In this document: piece by piece, positions 48,778 through 58,439 of the stretch | Numbering within the stretch: the first letter of the stretch is position 1 | Layout of the letters: the number at the start of each line of letters is the position of its first letter | Assembly (NCBI GenBank): GCA_030426345.1 | Contig: JAUHYU010000002.1 | Coordinates: 50,075-114,074, forward strand | Length of the DNA stretch: 64,000 nt | From: Bacteroidia bacterium | GTDB lineage: Bacteria > Bacteroidota > Bacteroidia > Cytophagales > Cyclobacteriaceae | Reading direction: 5' to 3' | The notes under the pieces: generated by a model | Told to the model about the DNA's origin: nothing | Database searches by the model: none | What the model saw: only the letters and a program-made list of their open reading frames with translations | Program-made: the position numbers and the translations under genes

Positions 48778-49926
48778 TTAGAGGCCTATTGATGCGGACT
48801 TTTTTTCTGTTATGTTCAACTTAAGTCCTTCCTCTGAAATCCAGTTGCTCTTACTCTCATTTAGTTTAAAAACGTAGAATAATTTGGTTGCATCGAGCGC
48901 ATTTTCTAGAATACACAATCGGTAATTTAGTTGTGTAGAATGCTTATACTCATTTGGTGTTAATTCAATACTACCTAGCGCATTTGATAACCCCTTTACC
49001 TCTAACAGCAATCTGGTATTGTCATGTGATGCCTCAAGATCCCATCCTACATTATTCTTGCTAACATCTTCAATAAGAAAGCCTCTCTTTTCAAAATATT
49101 CAGCGGTTGCATCCATCGCAGTTAGTTCAACCTTTTTTCTTTTTTCTACATCAGGTTGCCAAGAACGTGATGATTTCTTTCTTCCAAGAGTTGTCTTTGG
49201 CAATTTGTTAAGCTTAATGTATTCCCAAATTGAATGGTTAATTTGATGATAAGGCTCACCCATGAAATACCAATGATTTGTTTGCCCTGGCTTATGATTA
49301 GGATCATTTGGAATTCTAAATACTCTTTGATCAGGTGGCAACAATACAGCGTTCTTGAAATTTGATTCGCATATGAATTCTGGTCTATTTCCTCTCATTT
49401 TACCATTTAGCTTTTGAAGCTTTCTGTAAAAAATTGCAATATGATACCACCCAATTATAAATTGACCTCCTGTATTTGGGTTTTTTGAAATGAAAATTAT
49501 TGTGACCTTATCAATTGAATTATCACTCTCATTAGCACCCAAGTGCTCAATTTTATAGTTACGATCCTTTTGATTTCGAGCATAGCCATAAAGCTTTCCA
49601 TTGATGTTTTTGAAATTGTATGCTTCTCCTCCATCCTTATTTTCAGTCACATATGAACCCGCCCCAGTTGGAATATCATCTTTATTTGAACCCTCATATT
49701 TATTCATCCAAGCGACTCTTAGAACTATAATTCTTTTATTGTAAATCGTCCAATTTGAACGTTTTGAAGGTTGATATGCTCCTGTAAATTCTGCAGGGTT
49801 TGATCTAATAATATTCCTTAGGATCAATCCTTTTTGAGACTTTTCATTTCTTTCAATTACTCCCTGTTTTACCAAAATATCCTCGGCTTCATTTGGAGTC
49901 AAAGAAAATATGCCATTTTGCGACAA
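48778..49926 (-). CDS. DUF3883-type protein (predicted PD-(D/E)XK-like C-terminus) with a distinct N-terminal domain
   Basis: C-terminal 'GFLIEDVSKNNVGWDLEASHDNTRLLLEVKGLSNALGSIELTPNEYKHS' DUF3883-like; N-terminal 'YGYARNQKDRNYKIEHLG...GGQFIIGWYHIAIFYRKLQ'. Confidence 0.75.
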   Translation of the reverse strand: MSQNGIFSLTPNEAEDILVKQGVIERNEKSQKGLILRNIIRSNPAEFTGAYQPSKRSNWTIYNKRIIVLRVAWMNKYEGSNKDDIPTGAGSYVTENKDGGEAYNFKNINGKLYGYARNQKDRNYKIEHLGANESDNSIDKVTIIFISKNPNTGGQFIIGWYHIAIFYRKLQKLNGKMRGNRPEFICESNFKNAVLLPPDQRVFRIPNDPNHKPGQTNHWYFMGEPYHQINHSIWEYIKLNKLPKTTLGRKKSSRSWQPDVEKRKKVELTAMDATAEYFEKRGFLIEDVSKNNVGWDLEASHDNTRLLLEVKGLSNALGSIELTPNEYKHSTQLNYRLCILENALDATKLFYVFKLNESKSNWISEEGLKLNITEKKSASIGL

Positions 49927-49966
49927 ATATTGCTGTAGGAAATCCGAACATTTTTTAGGTCACTCA

Positions 49967-50422
49967 TCAGAGAGTTTTAATAATCTTTTCAAAGGCATAA
50001 TTCTCAACAAACTCCTTCATAGTCTGCGTATTAAGATTGATTCCATACTCTGGATTCTTGACTGCTGAGTCTGTGAATAGCTGATTTGGTTCATTCCAAA
50101 CTGTACTTGGAAACAGATATTTAGTCGGTTTCTGACCATCTACAAACAGAACTAAACCAATCCCGAGATCATCTCTTAAACCTTGTTCTAATTCTTTTTT
50201 GGAAATAAAGGTGTAATTGGTTTTTTCAATGTTGATTTGACCGCAAAGAACATCAAATTCAGACTCCCCTACTCGATTTAGCACCCTAAAATTTGCTCCT
50301 TTATGATTCAAATAGCTCTGAATAACATGATGGTTTTCGGAAAGTATAAAGGCAGTTTTTATTATGGTCTGTGCTAGCTGATCTAGTTTGGAAATTGGAC
50401 GGAGTTTTGACCATTGATTCAA
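49967..50422 (-). CDS. Orphan small protein in the methylase/helicase operon
   Basis: 151 aa, 6 nt downstream of the methylase gene, same strand; no motif confidently recognised. Confidence 0.7.
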   Translation of the reverse strand: MNQWSKLRPISKLDQLAQTIIKTAFILSENHHVIQSYLNHKGANFRVLNRVGESEFDVLCGQINIEKTNYTFISKKELEQGLRDDLGIGLVLFVDGQKPTKYLFPSTVWNEPNQLFTDSAVKNPEYGINLNTQTMKEFVENYAFEKIIKTL

Positions 50423-50428
50423 ATCAGA

Positions 50429-51388
50429 TTATTTTCGTTCTGGATTAATCTTATTTTCACGTAATTCCTTCTTAGTCAATCTTAATGGATTTTTTTTAGT
50501 TACAAGTGCTTGGTCATAGTATTGATTGGTCCATACAACCTCATTACGTTCAAAACTATTACCATTACTTCCTTTTGTTATCGTATTTATAGTTTTTTTA
50601 GACCAACCTTTTGACTCTGGAAGCATTTCATTATATAAATCATTATCGTAACCACTTATAAAAATCATGCATTTACATTTTCTAGCCACTTTTAACAGAT
50701 CTATATGGAACTGCTCCTCATATTGATCATTGTTATATCCTTTTGTTCTTTTCGCAAAATATGGTGGATCAAGGTAAACGAGAGTGGCAGGTCTCCTATT
50801 AAACATTTGTAACAATTCAGATGCCTCTTTTCTTTCAACTCTTACATCTTTTAATCTACTGACAACTTTAGACAGCCTTTCAGGTAAATTATTCCATCTA
50901 TTGACTCTTGCTTCTTTTCCATTTCTTGAATAGGATTGAGAATATGAAAACCCTCCTTTAACTTCTCCAAAAACACCATTGATTGCCATCATAGATTGAA
51001 CCAAAAATTTACGAGCTCGTTCTAATTCACTATCTTCAATATTGCAAATTCTAGCATTTTCCAATTCTACTCTAGAATAAGGAGTAAGCTCAACTAATCT
51101 TATTAATTCAGCCTCATTATTGCGCAGCTGCTTAAATAAATTAATTATATCGTAATCAATATCATTAATTATCTCAATTAAAGCTGGTGGTTTTGCTAGA
51201 GTCAATGCTGCTGATCCGCAGAAGGCTTCTACCCAGCAATTATGTGGAGGTAGCTGTTGTGCAAGTTGAAATGCTATTTTGTTTTTTGATCCAAAATAAC
51301 CAAATGGAGTATTTACCTTCTTATATTTTAAATCTTTGGCATTTTCAAACGCTTGTACTTCTCTTTGCTTTGCTACCCCAACATCCAT
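50429..51388 (-). CDS. DNA adenine methylase (D12/Dam class)
   Basis: 'TPFGYFGSKNKIAFQLAQQLPPHNCWVEAFCGSAAL' and catalytic 'LVYLDPPYF'. Confidence 0.92.
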   Translation of the reverse strand: MDVGVAKQREVQAFENAKDLKYKKVNTPFGYFGSKNKIAFQLAQQLPPHNCWVEAFCGSAALTLAKPPALIEIINDIDYDIINLFKQLRNNEAELIRLVELTPYSRVELENARICNIEDSELERARKFLVQSMMAINGVFGEVKGGFSYSQSYSRNGKEARVNRWNNLPERLSKVVSRLKDVRVERKEASELLQMFNRRPATLVYLDPPYFAKRTKGYNNDQYEEQFHIDLLKVARKCKCMIFISGYDNDLYNEMLPESKGWSKKTINTITKGSNGNSFERNEVVWTNQYYDQALVTKKNPLRLTKKELRENKINPERK

Positions 51389-51390
51389 GA

Positions 51391-52398
51391 CTATTTTTTT
51401 TGCTTCAATTTACCTTTAAATTTTCCTTCTACAATGAATCCATTAGGACTTGTTTTCAATCGCAAGTCTTTCTCCAAATTCAAGGCAGGGTTATGGAACA
51501 TTATCGGTTCAAATTTCGTGGTTTGATTTTTAACATCAACCCCACCTTGATAATAAATCCAATATTTTTCTCCTAATTCTTTTGCTATGGCAAGTTCATT
51601 CGGAGTCCAAAAGAATCTGACGTCTTGTCCCTTTGAGCCCTTAACTTCAACAAATCTATCAAATTTCATGTTTTTAGCCTTTCCATTAAATGATTCTAAA
51701 TCATAACCGGCATTAACCCGCAATTTAGCAATCATACGCACACACTTTGATTCTGGAAGAAGTCCCTTACTTAATAATCTCTCACGTTCAAAATCCAAGA
51801 CTAATTTTTCAGCTAAATCTCCTAGTTCCTTTTTCTCTTTAAGCCACTCCAAATATTGATTCTCAGTCCATCCTTTGGGTTCATTAATAAATTCGGCAAT
51901 TGTTTCTAAATAAGTTATATTAACTTCATACCCAAAATCAGTTCTATTAAAAACTCCTAACTGCCTCATATGGTCAGCAACCCAATGATATTCACCCATG
52001 GGTGTACCATCAAACTCATTCCAAATTAGCGTATTCTTAGTTTCTATAAATGATTCCAAACACTTTCTTAAGGATGATCTTATCGGACCATCCATGTAGC
52101 ATTTCCTTAATAGGTAAGATTTTTGTGAATCAGACAAATTAAAAAGCTCTTCAGGGTTTAACTCAATAAAATCTATTCCATCACTAGTTAATTTGACTTT
52201 ATTTTTCCCTGGACTATAATCTAATAGACCAGCCATAACGGCATAATCAATACTCAATTCATGGTCTGGAATTCTCGCATCAATTGTAATATTTTTACAT
52301 TGATCAATAAGGCTACTAACTGATATCGCTGAATCACTTGAAAGTGTCTTTGCAAAAAGTAGAACTCTATTTAACTCTGATATACTATCAATTTCCAT
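51391..52398 (-). CDS. DUF3883-type / restriction-endonuclease-like protein
   Basis: 335 aa; 'LGDLAEKLVLDFERERL...NAGYDLESFNGKAKNMKFDRFVEVKGSKGQDVRFFWTPNELAIAKELGEKYWIYY'. Confidence 0.82.
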   Translation of the reverse strand: MEIDSISELNRVLLFAKTLSSDSAISVSSLIDQCKNITIDARIPDHELSIDYAVMAGLLDYSPGKNKVKLTSDGIDFIELNPEELFNLSDSQKSYLLRKCYMDGPIRSSLRKCLESFIETKNTLIWNEFDGTPMGEYHWVADHMRQLGVFNRTDFGYEVNITYLETIAEFINEPKGWTENQYLEWLKEKKELGDLAEKLVLDFERERLLSKGLLPESKCVRMIAKLRVNAGYDLESFNGKAKNMKFDRFVEVKGSKGQDVRFFWTPNELAIAKELGEKYWIYYQGGVDVKNQTTKFEPIMFHNPALNLEKDLRLKTSPNGFIVEGKFKGKLKQKK

Positions 52399-54274
52399 AA
52401 AGTCTTCTCAGTTGATCAATTACTCTATTGAAATCTGCTTCTTCCTCGCTAGCTTCGCTCATATCATGAATTGATGAATCAAGATTTAATAATGCAAAGT
52501 CATCTTCAAGAATTTCAAACATCCGCTTTTGTTTCTCTTTAAGTCGATCATCAATGACATCATCAATTGAATCTTTCGCCATTAAAAAGTAGTAATGAAT
52601 TTGCTCGTCAGGGTCTAATCCGATTCTATGTATTCGATCGAGAGATTGTGTAAACTGGGCGCAATTAAATGTTCTGTCTACATAAATTGCGTGATGACAT
52701 ACCTTATGTAACGAGACAGATTCTGCGCATGCACTAGGATTCGCAATTAGAAGATTAAATTTATTTGATTCCTTAAATTCCCTTATCATTTTTTCTCTGT
52801 TATGAAATTCATCTTCATTGTCATCTTTAGGAATTTCACCATACACTAATCGTGGCTTGTATTCTGCGAATAAATTTTCTAACGTTTTTATGTTATGAAC
52901 AAAAGATGTCCATATAAGTACCTTTTCACCTCTATCTAAAATCTCTTTAGCTAACTTCATGGTTAATTCCAATTTTGGAGGTGTTTCAAAATTTGGATAA
53001 TTCTCAATCAATTCCGTAACACTTAGTCCAGTAGAGTTCATTGGAGGCACTTCAAATTCATAAGAAAATTGGGCCAATAATCCTGGATTTGACGCAATTT
53101 GCAACAACCTTATAGTTCTGGCTCGTCTCCAGTTTCTTAATCTTTGCCTTTCAACTGGAACCCTTTCCAATTCACTTAATACTTTGACAGCTATAGCATC
53201 GTAAATTGCCTTTTGTACAGGCTTCATTTTTACAGGAATCCTATGAATTTTAGGAGTTCTTAATTTGAGCTTACTTTTAGGTATTCTCCAAAATAATGGT
53301 CTAAGTTCGTCTCTTATACTACTCTGTGCATCTTTATCACTATTAATTCTATCCTTATAGGAATCAGAAGTGCCTAGTATATCTGTGTTAGGCCAAAGAA
53401 AGTTTATTTGAGACCATAAATCTTCTAACGAATTGGGTACAGGTGTACCTGTTAGAATGATTCTCCTTGTTGCAAACGGTGCTAGGGAAATTAATGTTGA
53501 AGACCATGCTCCCCCTTGTAATCTTTTTATGTAATGTGATTCATCAAGAATTAGTAAAACTTTATTCGATGTTAAAAACTTTGCTACCCATTCCTTATCA
53601 TTTGTGACCATTTGATAACTCATGATAATGAAATCTGCATTTTCAGCTTCTTTATGCAGTTTTTTTCTTTCTTTTATAGGGCCACTTATTCTAACTGAAA
53701 CTGGTACTTTACCGAAACATCCATTATATTCTTCCTCCCAAGACATAAAAGCAGCTCTAGGTGCTACAATCATAATCTTATTCACTTCATCTCGATCTTT
53801 CAATATTGAATATGCAGCAAGAGTAATAGTCGTTTTACCGCTTCCAGGAACAGAAAAATTAGCAGAGTTGCCTATTCCTACCATATGTGCAACTGCAGGA
53901 ATTTGATATGGTTTTAATGTGCGTGTAAAACCAGGAATATCTAGTTCTAAAGCTGGAGAATTCTTTAGCCTAATTCCCGCTTCAATTGATAATTCAAGAT
54001 CTCTTTCTTTACTTTCCTGCTTCGCGATTAATTCTTTTAGTTCACCTTTTACATCAATGTCTTGATGCTTTGATATAAAGTAATCTAAAACCTCTGATGA
54101 AACTTTGGATATTTCATCAATACTTGAGATTAATATTAATTGCCCATCTTCGTTTTCTTCAAATCCCAAAATATTCTCAAGGTAGATTGAATCTCTTCCA
54201 TCAAAACCTTCATCCGAAGATGTAATAAGCTTTAGTTCACTTCCGTCTAGAGAAATTGAATATTTAATTTCCAT
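52388..54274 (-). CDS. SNF2-family DNA helicase/translocase
   Basis: Walker A 'FSVPGSGKTTITLAAY', motif II 'LLILDESHYIK', 'RRIILTGTPVPNSLEDLWSQINFLWP', 'QSLDRIHRIG'. Confidence 0.92.
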   Translation of the reverse strand: MEIKYSISLDGSELKLITSSDEGFDGRDSIYLENILGFEENEDGQLILISSIDEISKVSSEVLDYFISKHQDIDVKGELKELIAKQESKERDLELSIEAGIRLKNSPALELDIPGFTRTLKPYQIPAVAHMVGIGNSANFSVPGSGKTTITLAAYSILKDRDEVNKIMIVAPRAAFMSWEEEYNGCFGKVPVSVRISGPIKERKKLHKEAENADFIIMSYQMVTNDKEWVAKFLTSNKVLLILDESHYIKRLQGGAWSSTLISLAPFATRRIILTGTPVPNSLEDLWSQINFLWPNTDILGTSDSYKDRINSDKDAQSSIRDELRPLFWRIPKSKLKLRTPKIHRIPVKMKPVQKAIYDAIAVKVLSELERVPVERQRLRNWRRARTIRLLQIASNPGLLAQFSYEFEVPPMNSTGLSVTELIENYPNFETPPKLELTMKLAKEILDRGEKVLIWTSFVHNIKTLENLFAEYKPRLVYGEIPKDDNEDEFHNREKMIREFKESNKFNLLIANPSACAESVSLHKVCHHAIYVDRTFNCAQFTQSLDRIHRIGLDPDEQIHYYFLMAKDSIDDVIDDRLKEKQKRMFEILEDDFALLNLDSSIHDMSEASEEEADFNRVIDQLRRLYGN

Positions 54275-54282
54275 ACCCTTCT

Positions 54283-55500
54283 CTATTTGGTGGAATCAAT
54301 TATTTTCTTGAGAATCTCATTTATTTCTTTTAATTCTTTTTGGGCTTTTTCCTCTTTTAAAATCGGAGATTTCTCATCAACCCCATCAAGTGCAGATTTA
54401 GCCCTACTCAGTAGCCTCAATGGTTTATCTCTATCTTCTTGCGCATCTACAACCTCTTTAGCGCTTGTAAAGGCCTCTTTAAGTTGTTCCCCATCTGGTT
54501 CTTTAACAATTATTGGTTTTGAATCACTTTGTTCAGTTTTTTCATCTTGCGTAGGTGTTTCTTGAACAAGTGATGATTTAAGTTGATTAGCAGCTTTAGG
54601 AATCGTTGCAATTTTTCGAAGCTCTCTTATGTCCCAATGACTGACATCCGTTTTTTCAATTAACCCAAAAGCAACCTCTGTGAGAGTTGCAATTTCTTTA
54701 CCATCTATACCATGTTTCTTTTTAAGTGGTTTAATAACATTTGAATAAAGGCTGTTAAATTTTTCTAACGAACGGTGTTCAACTATTAAATTGTATTGTC
54801 CTTTTTTATTAATAAACTTGAGATAGCTATCAATCAATTTTAATGTATCTAATTTATCCCTGACAGTCTTTACTGTATATCTTCCTGCTAAAGCTATCGA
54901 AATCTCTTTATCACTTAATTTTTGTCTTTCACCTTCTCTCAGTTTGATAAGCTCGTTGACCCCACCATATTCAAGTCTATAATCCCTTCCAAATTGTAAT
55001 CCTGCTTCAATTTTCCATAGGTCTTTTTCACCCACATCCGAAGGTAAACGGGCAACTAAAAGATATTCATATTTTGAATCCTTTGTCTCTTCAAAAAGCT
55101 CATGCAGAATTGCCATTCTTCTATTTGCATTTATTACAGCTCCGTCATGTGTAATAATTCCTGGGTCCAGTTGTCCATTTTTAATGAGATCAGCTTTAAG
55201 AACTTCCGTTTCAGATCTTTTTTGTTCCAACAATAATTGTCTGAATATTGGTTTATCTTTTTCATCAGAAGCATCAAGTTTTTTATTTAGTTCTGATTGT
55301 TTTTCCAATAGTTCAGACCTAAAACGTCCATTCATAATATTATGAATCAGATACTTCGTAGGTATTTTATAAACTGGATGTCTATGTAAAACACCTTTAT
55401 ATGATATGGTCATTCGAGATTTATCCATTTCTTCATCATCTTGAACATGAGTTGCAAGGTATGCGTCAATAAGCTTGGACCTTTCTGTACTTAGCATCAT
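54283..55500 (-). CDS. ParB/Srx-like domain protein
   Basis: 405 aa; 'HPVYKIPTKYLIHNIMNGRF...LKADLIKNGQLDPGIITHDGAVINANRRMAILHEL' ParB N-terminal-like. Confidence 0.75.
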   Translation of the reverse strand: MMLSTERSKLIDAYLATHVQDDEEMDKSRMTISYKGVLHRHPVYKIPTKYLIHNIMNGRFRSELLEKQSELNKKLDASDEKDKPIFRQLLLEQKRSETEVLKADLIKNGQLDPGIITHDGAVINANRRMAILHELFEETKDSKYEYLLVARLPSDVGEKDLWKIEAGLQFGRDYRLEYGGVNELIKLREGERQKLSDKEISIALAGRYTVKTVRDKLDTLKLIDSYLKFINKKGQYNLIVEHRSLEKFNSLYSNVIKPLKKKHGIDGKEIATLTEVAFGLIEKTDVSHWDIRELRKIATIPKAANQLKSSLVQETPTQDEKTEQSDSKPIIVKEPDGEQLKEAFTSAKEVVDAQEDRDKPLRLLSRAKSALDGVDEKSPILKEEKAQKELKEINEILKKIIDSTK

Positions 55501-55885
55501 TTATGAGATTAACCTAATTGATTTAATGTCTGGAAAATACTTAAAAAATAGATAAAATTTAATTTTATATTATAAAACCCACATTCATTCGCACACATTT
55601 GCCATTTCCCTTTCTCCTCTCCCTTTCAGAAAATGTCAAAAGAGTGCTTAATTCACGATAACGATAAGACTTAGAGATATTTATAAAGAAAAGCCCTCTC
55701 TCAAACTGTTAATGCCAACGCTGAACCCCAAGCTGAGTAACATAACGCAGTACATTATATAACAACAATAGTGATTTGCGGAAATGGTTAATTCTTTCTT
55801 CTGTGTTTCCCAGAACGGAAAACACGGAAGAAAAAATTGATTCAACATATTATTTGTAACTTCAACATCTCAAAAAAACATAACT

Positions 55886-56437
55886 ATGAAAAAGAAAATA
55901 TTTATTGGAATCGGAGTAGCATTTCTATTATTTATTCTATGGGTTGTTTATGGATTATTTATAGCAACACCTGTCAGTCCTCCAACGACTGTTAAGTACA
56001 ACGAAGGAGGATTAGAAATCGCTGTTGACTATAGTCAACCATCAAAAAAAGGCAGACTTATATTTGGTGAGGAAAAAGATGGTGCGCTTCTACCCTATGG
56101 TAAATACTGGAGACTGGGCGCGAATGCAGCTACAGAAATCACTTTTAACAAGGATGTCACCTTCGGTGGTGCTCCAATAAAAGCAGGAGCATACAGGATG
56201 TATGCCGTTCCTGGGCCTAATGCATTTAAGGTCACCTTAAACAGTGAAACTGGTGTATTCTTCGGAGTAGCCGAACCAGATCCTGAGTTGGATATTGTGA
56301 CTGTCGATGCCCAGGTTCAAAAAACGGCATCTGAAGTGGAGACATTTACTATTGGCTTTAGTAAGAATGACGCCGGCGTTACCATTAACTTTAGCTGGGA
56401 TCAAACGATGTTTACTATTCCTATTGCCGTACAATAA
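55886..56437 (+). CDS. DUF2911 domain protein
   Basis: 'GRLIFGEEKDGALLPYGKYWRLGANAATEITFNKDVTFGGAPIKAGAYRMYAVP'. Confidence 0.88.
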   Translation: MKKKIFIGIGVAFLLFILWVVYGLFIATPVSPPTTVKYNEGGLEIAVDYSQPSKKGRLIFGEEKDGALLPYGKYWRLGANAATEITFNKDVTFGGAPIKAGAYRMYAVPGPNAFKVTLNSETGVFFGVAEPDPELDIVTVDAQVQKTASEVETFTIGFSKNDAGVTINFSWDQTMFTIPIAVQ

Positions 56438-56440
56438 CAA

Positions 56441-57574
56441 ATGGCATTCTCTAAAACGAAATGGGTGCTTCTACCCATTTCAATTTTACTATTGCTAGGT
56501 ATAACTTATTGGTTGATAGGTAAAATACAATATCGACTTCAAGTAATGGATGTAGAGGTATATGAGCCCATCTCTACGCTCAAAGTCCAGGAGCACCTGC
56601 TTACCAAGGCCAAATTCCCTTTCATTGATGTTCATAACCATCAAATTACCATGCCTGTCCAAAATCTGGATAAGTTGGTAAAGGACATGGATGATCTGAA
56701 CATGGCTGTAATGGTCAATTTGAGCGGTTTTAGAGGAAAATATCTAGAATGGTCTCTTGACAATGTCAATGAAAAGTACAGCGATAGATTCGTTCTTTTT
56801 ATGAATATCGATTTTGAACAACTGGATGATGAAGGTTGGCCAAATGAAACGCTGAGTATGATGGAAGAGGCTGTGCAGCAAGGTGTGAAAGGCCTCAAAG
56901 TATATAAAAACTTGGGTCTTACCGAAACTGATAATGAAGGAAATAGAATAAAAGTCGATGATCCACGATTGGACCCTATCTGGGCTAAATGTGGTGAGCT
57001 GGGAATTCCGGTTTTGATACATACGGGTGAACCCGCTGCTTTCTGGTTGCCCAAAGATAAACACAATGAGCGATGGTTAGAGCTCAAGCAGTACCCTAGC
57101 AGATACAAAGACCCTGAAAAGAACCCCTCTTTCGAGGAAGTAATAGGCGAACAGCATAACGTCTTTAGGAAACATCCGGAAACTAAATTTATCGCAGCTC
57201 ATTTGGGTTGGTTTGGCAATGACTTGGCTCGACTTGGGAAGTTGCTGGATGAAATGCCGAATGTATATACTGAATTAGGAGCAGTATTAGCGGAATTAGG
57301 ACGACAACCTGTTACGGCCAGAGCATGGTTGATCAACTATCAGGATCGGGTGATGATGGGAAAAGATACCTATAACAAGGAGGAGTATTATACCTATTTC
57401 CGAGTGCTGGAGACCAACGATGAGTATTTCGATTATTATAGAAAGCGACATGCGCATTGGAAAATGTATGGCTTGGCCCTCCCCGATTCTGTCTTGCAGA
57501 AAATCTACTATAAAAACGCTCTACATGTGATTCCGGGTATTGATAAGGCGGCGTTTGACGGGGATCATTACTAG
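56441..57574 (+). CDS. Amidohydrolase-family (TIM-barrel) protein
   Basis: 'FIDVHNHQI', 'GIPVLIHTGEPAAFW', 'FIAAHLGWFGNDLARLGKLLDEMPNVYTELGAVLAELGRQP'. Confidence 0.85.
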   Translation: MAFSKTKWVLLPISILLLLGITYWLIGKIQYRLQVMDVEVYEPISTLKVQEHLLTKAKFPFIDVHNHQITMPVQNLDKLVKDMDDLNMAVMVNLSGFRGKYLEWSLDNVNEKYSDRFVLFMNIDFEQLDDEGWPNETLSMMEEAVQQGVKGLKVYKNLGLTETDNEGNRIKVDDPRLDPIWAKCGELGIPVLIHTGEPAAFWLPKDKHNERWLELKQYPSRYKDPEKNPSFEEVIGEQHNVFRKHPETKFIAAHLGWFGNDLARLGKLLDEMPNVYTELGAVLAELGRQPVTARAWLINYQDRVMMGKDTYNKEEYYTYFRVLETNDEYFDYYRKRHAHWKMYGLALPDSVLQKIYYKNALHVIPGIDKAAFDGDHY

Positions 57575-57776
57575 CACGTCATCGAGCCTGTCCCGAATTT
57601 GATTTGGAAAGAAAGCTTTGCAGAGCATTGGTGAGGTGGAAATCTCCACAATAATTACAGCCATTGTTTCCGAAGCGTACACTTTTTTTGAAAAACTATT
57701 TTAAGCATCGTTTATTCAGGAATTTGGAGTACAGCGGAAAACATTATTATCTTTAACTTATAGAGTTAAGACAAGC

Positions 57777-58352
57777 ATGATTTATATTTTTGAAGGTATG
57801 GATAACTGTTTGAAAGATACCTTAATTCAGTTGCTTAGATCACACCTGCCTCCACAGACACAAATTCTAAAATTCAGTAATCCACCGAAAAATATAGATT
57901 CACCAGAAGATTGGCAAAAAGCTCATTTTAAAGATATGTTCGATTTAATAAAATTGAATGTGGCTAATTGTCCTCGTAATCTGATTCTAAATCGCGCACA
58001 TCTTGGAGAATATGTGTATTCCCCTATTTATAGAGGTTATGAAGGCAATTGGATTTTTGATTTAGAAGAGTCATTTCTTAATGTTTCCAAGGAGCATATA
58101 AAAATACTCAAATTATTTGTTCTATATGACTCAGATAACTTTCAACTTAATTCACGAGAAGACGGTAAGAGTTTAAGCGAGAGTGACAATCAAAAAATGG
58201 ATCTTGAAAGAGAAAGGTTCATAAAAGCTTTTGAAAAAAGTAAAATTCCTTGTAAAAGGATATTTGATGTTTCTAAGTATCTTTTAGATGGAGCTGATAA
58301 ACCGAAACAAGTTGACATAAATTTGATTCTTAAATTGATGCTTGACCTATAA
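57777..58352 (+). CDS. Deoxynucleotide kinase-like (thymidylate-kinase-like, phage-type) protein
   Basis: 191 aa; 'IYIFEGMDNCLKDTLIQLLRSHLP' (divergent P-loop), 'NLILNRAHLGEYVYSPIYRGYEG' dNMP-kinase-like DR/LID-type motif. Confidence 0.7.
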   Translation: MIYIFEGMDNCLKDTLIQLLRSHLPPQTQILKFSNPPKNIDSPEDWQKAHFKDMFDLIKLNVANCPRNLILNRAHLGEYVYSPIYRGYEGNWIFDLEESFLNVSKEHIKILKLFVLYDSDNFQLNSREDGKSLSESDNQKMDLERERFIKAFEKSKIPCKRIFDVSKYLLDGADKPKQVDINLILKLMLDL

Positions 58353-58439
58353 TTAGCATTATTTTTTCAATGAGTGATTTTGAATATATTGTAGTCGTTA
58401 TTGAAGCAAAAAATAAATATTTTATGTAAAATCTTCCAA

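Noticed and set aside
48778-55500. Assignment of the six-gene operon to DISARM, BREX or Dpd
   Set aside because: Hallmark genes (drmA/drmB, pglZ/brxC, dpdA) are not present; only SNF2, methylase and ParB-like components are shared in general type.
56641-57108. 155-aa minus-strand ORF opposite the amidohydrolase gene
   Set aside because: Antisense shadow with no motif support.
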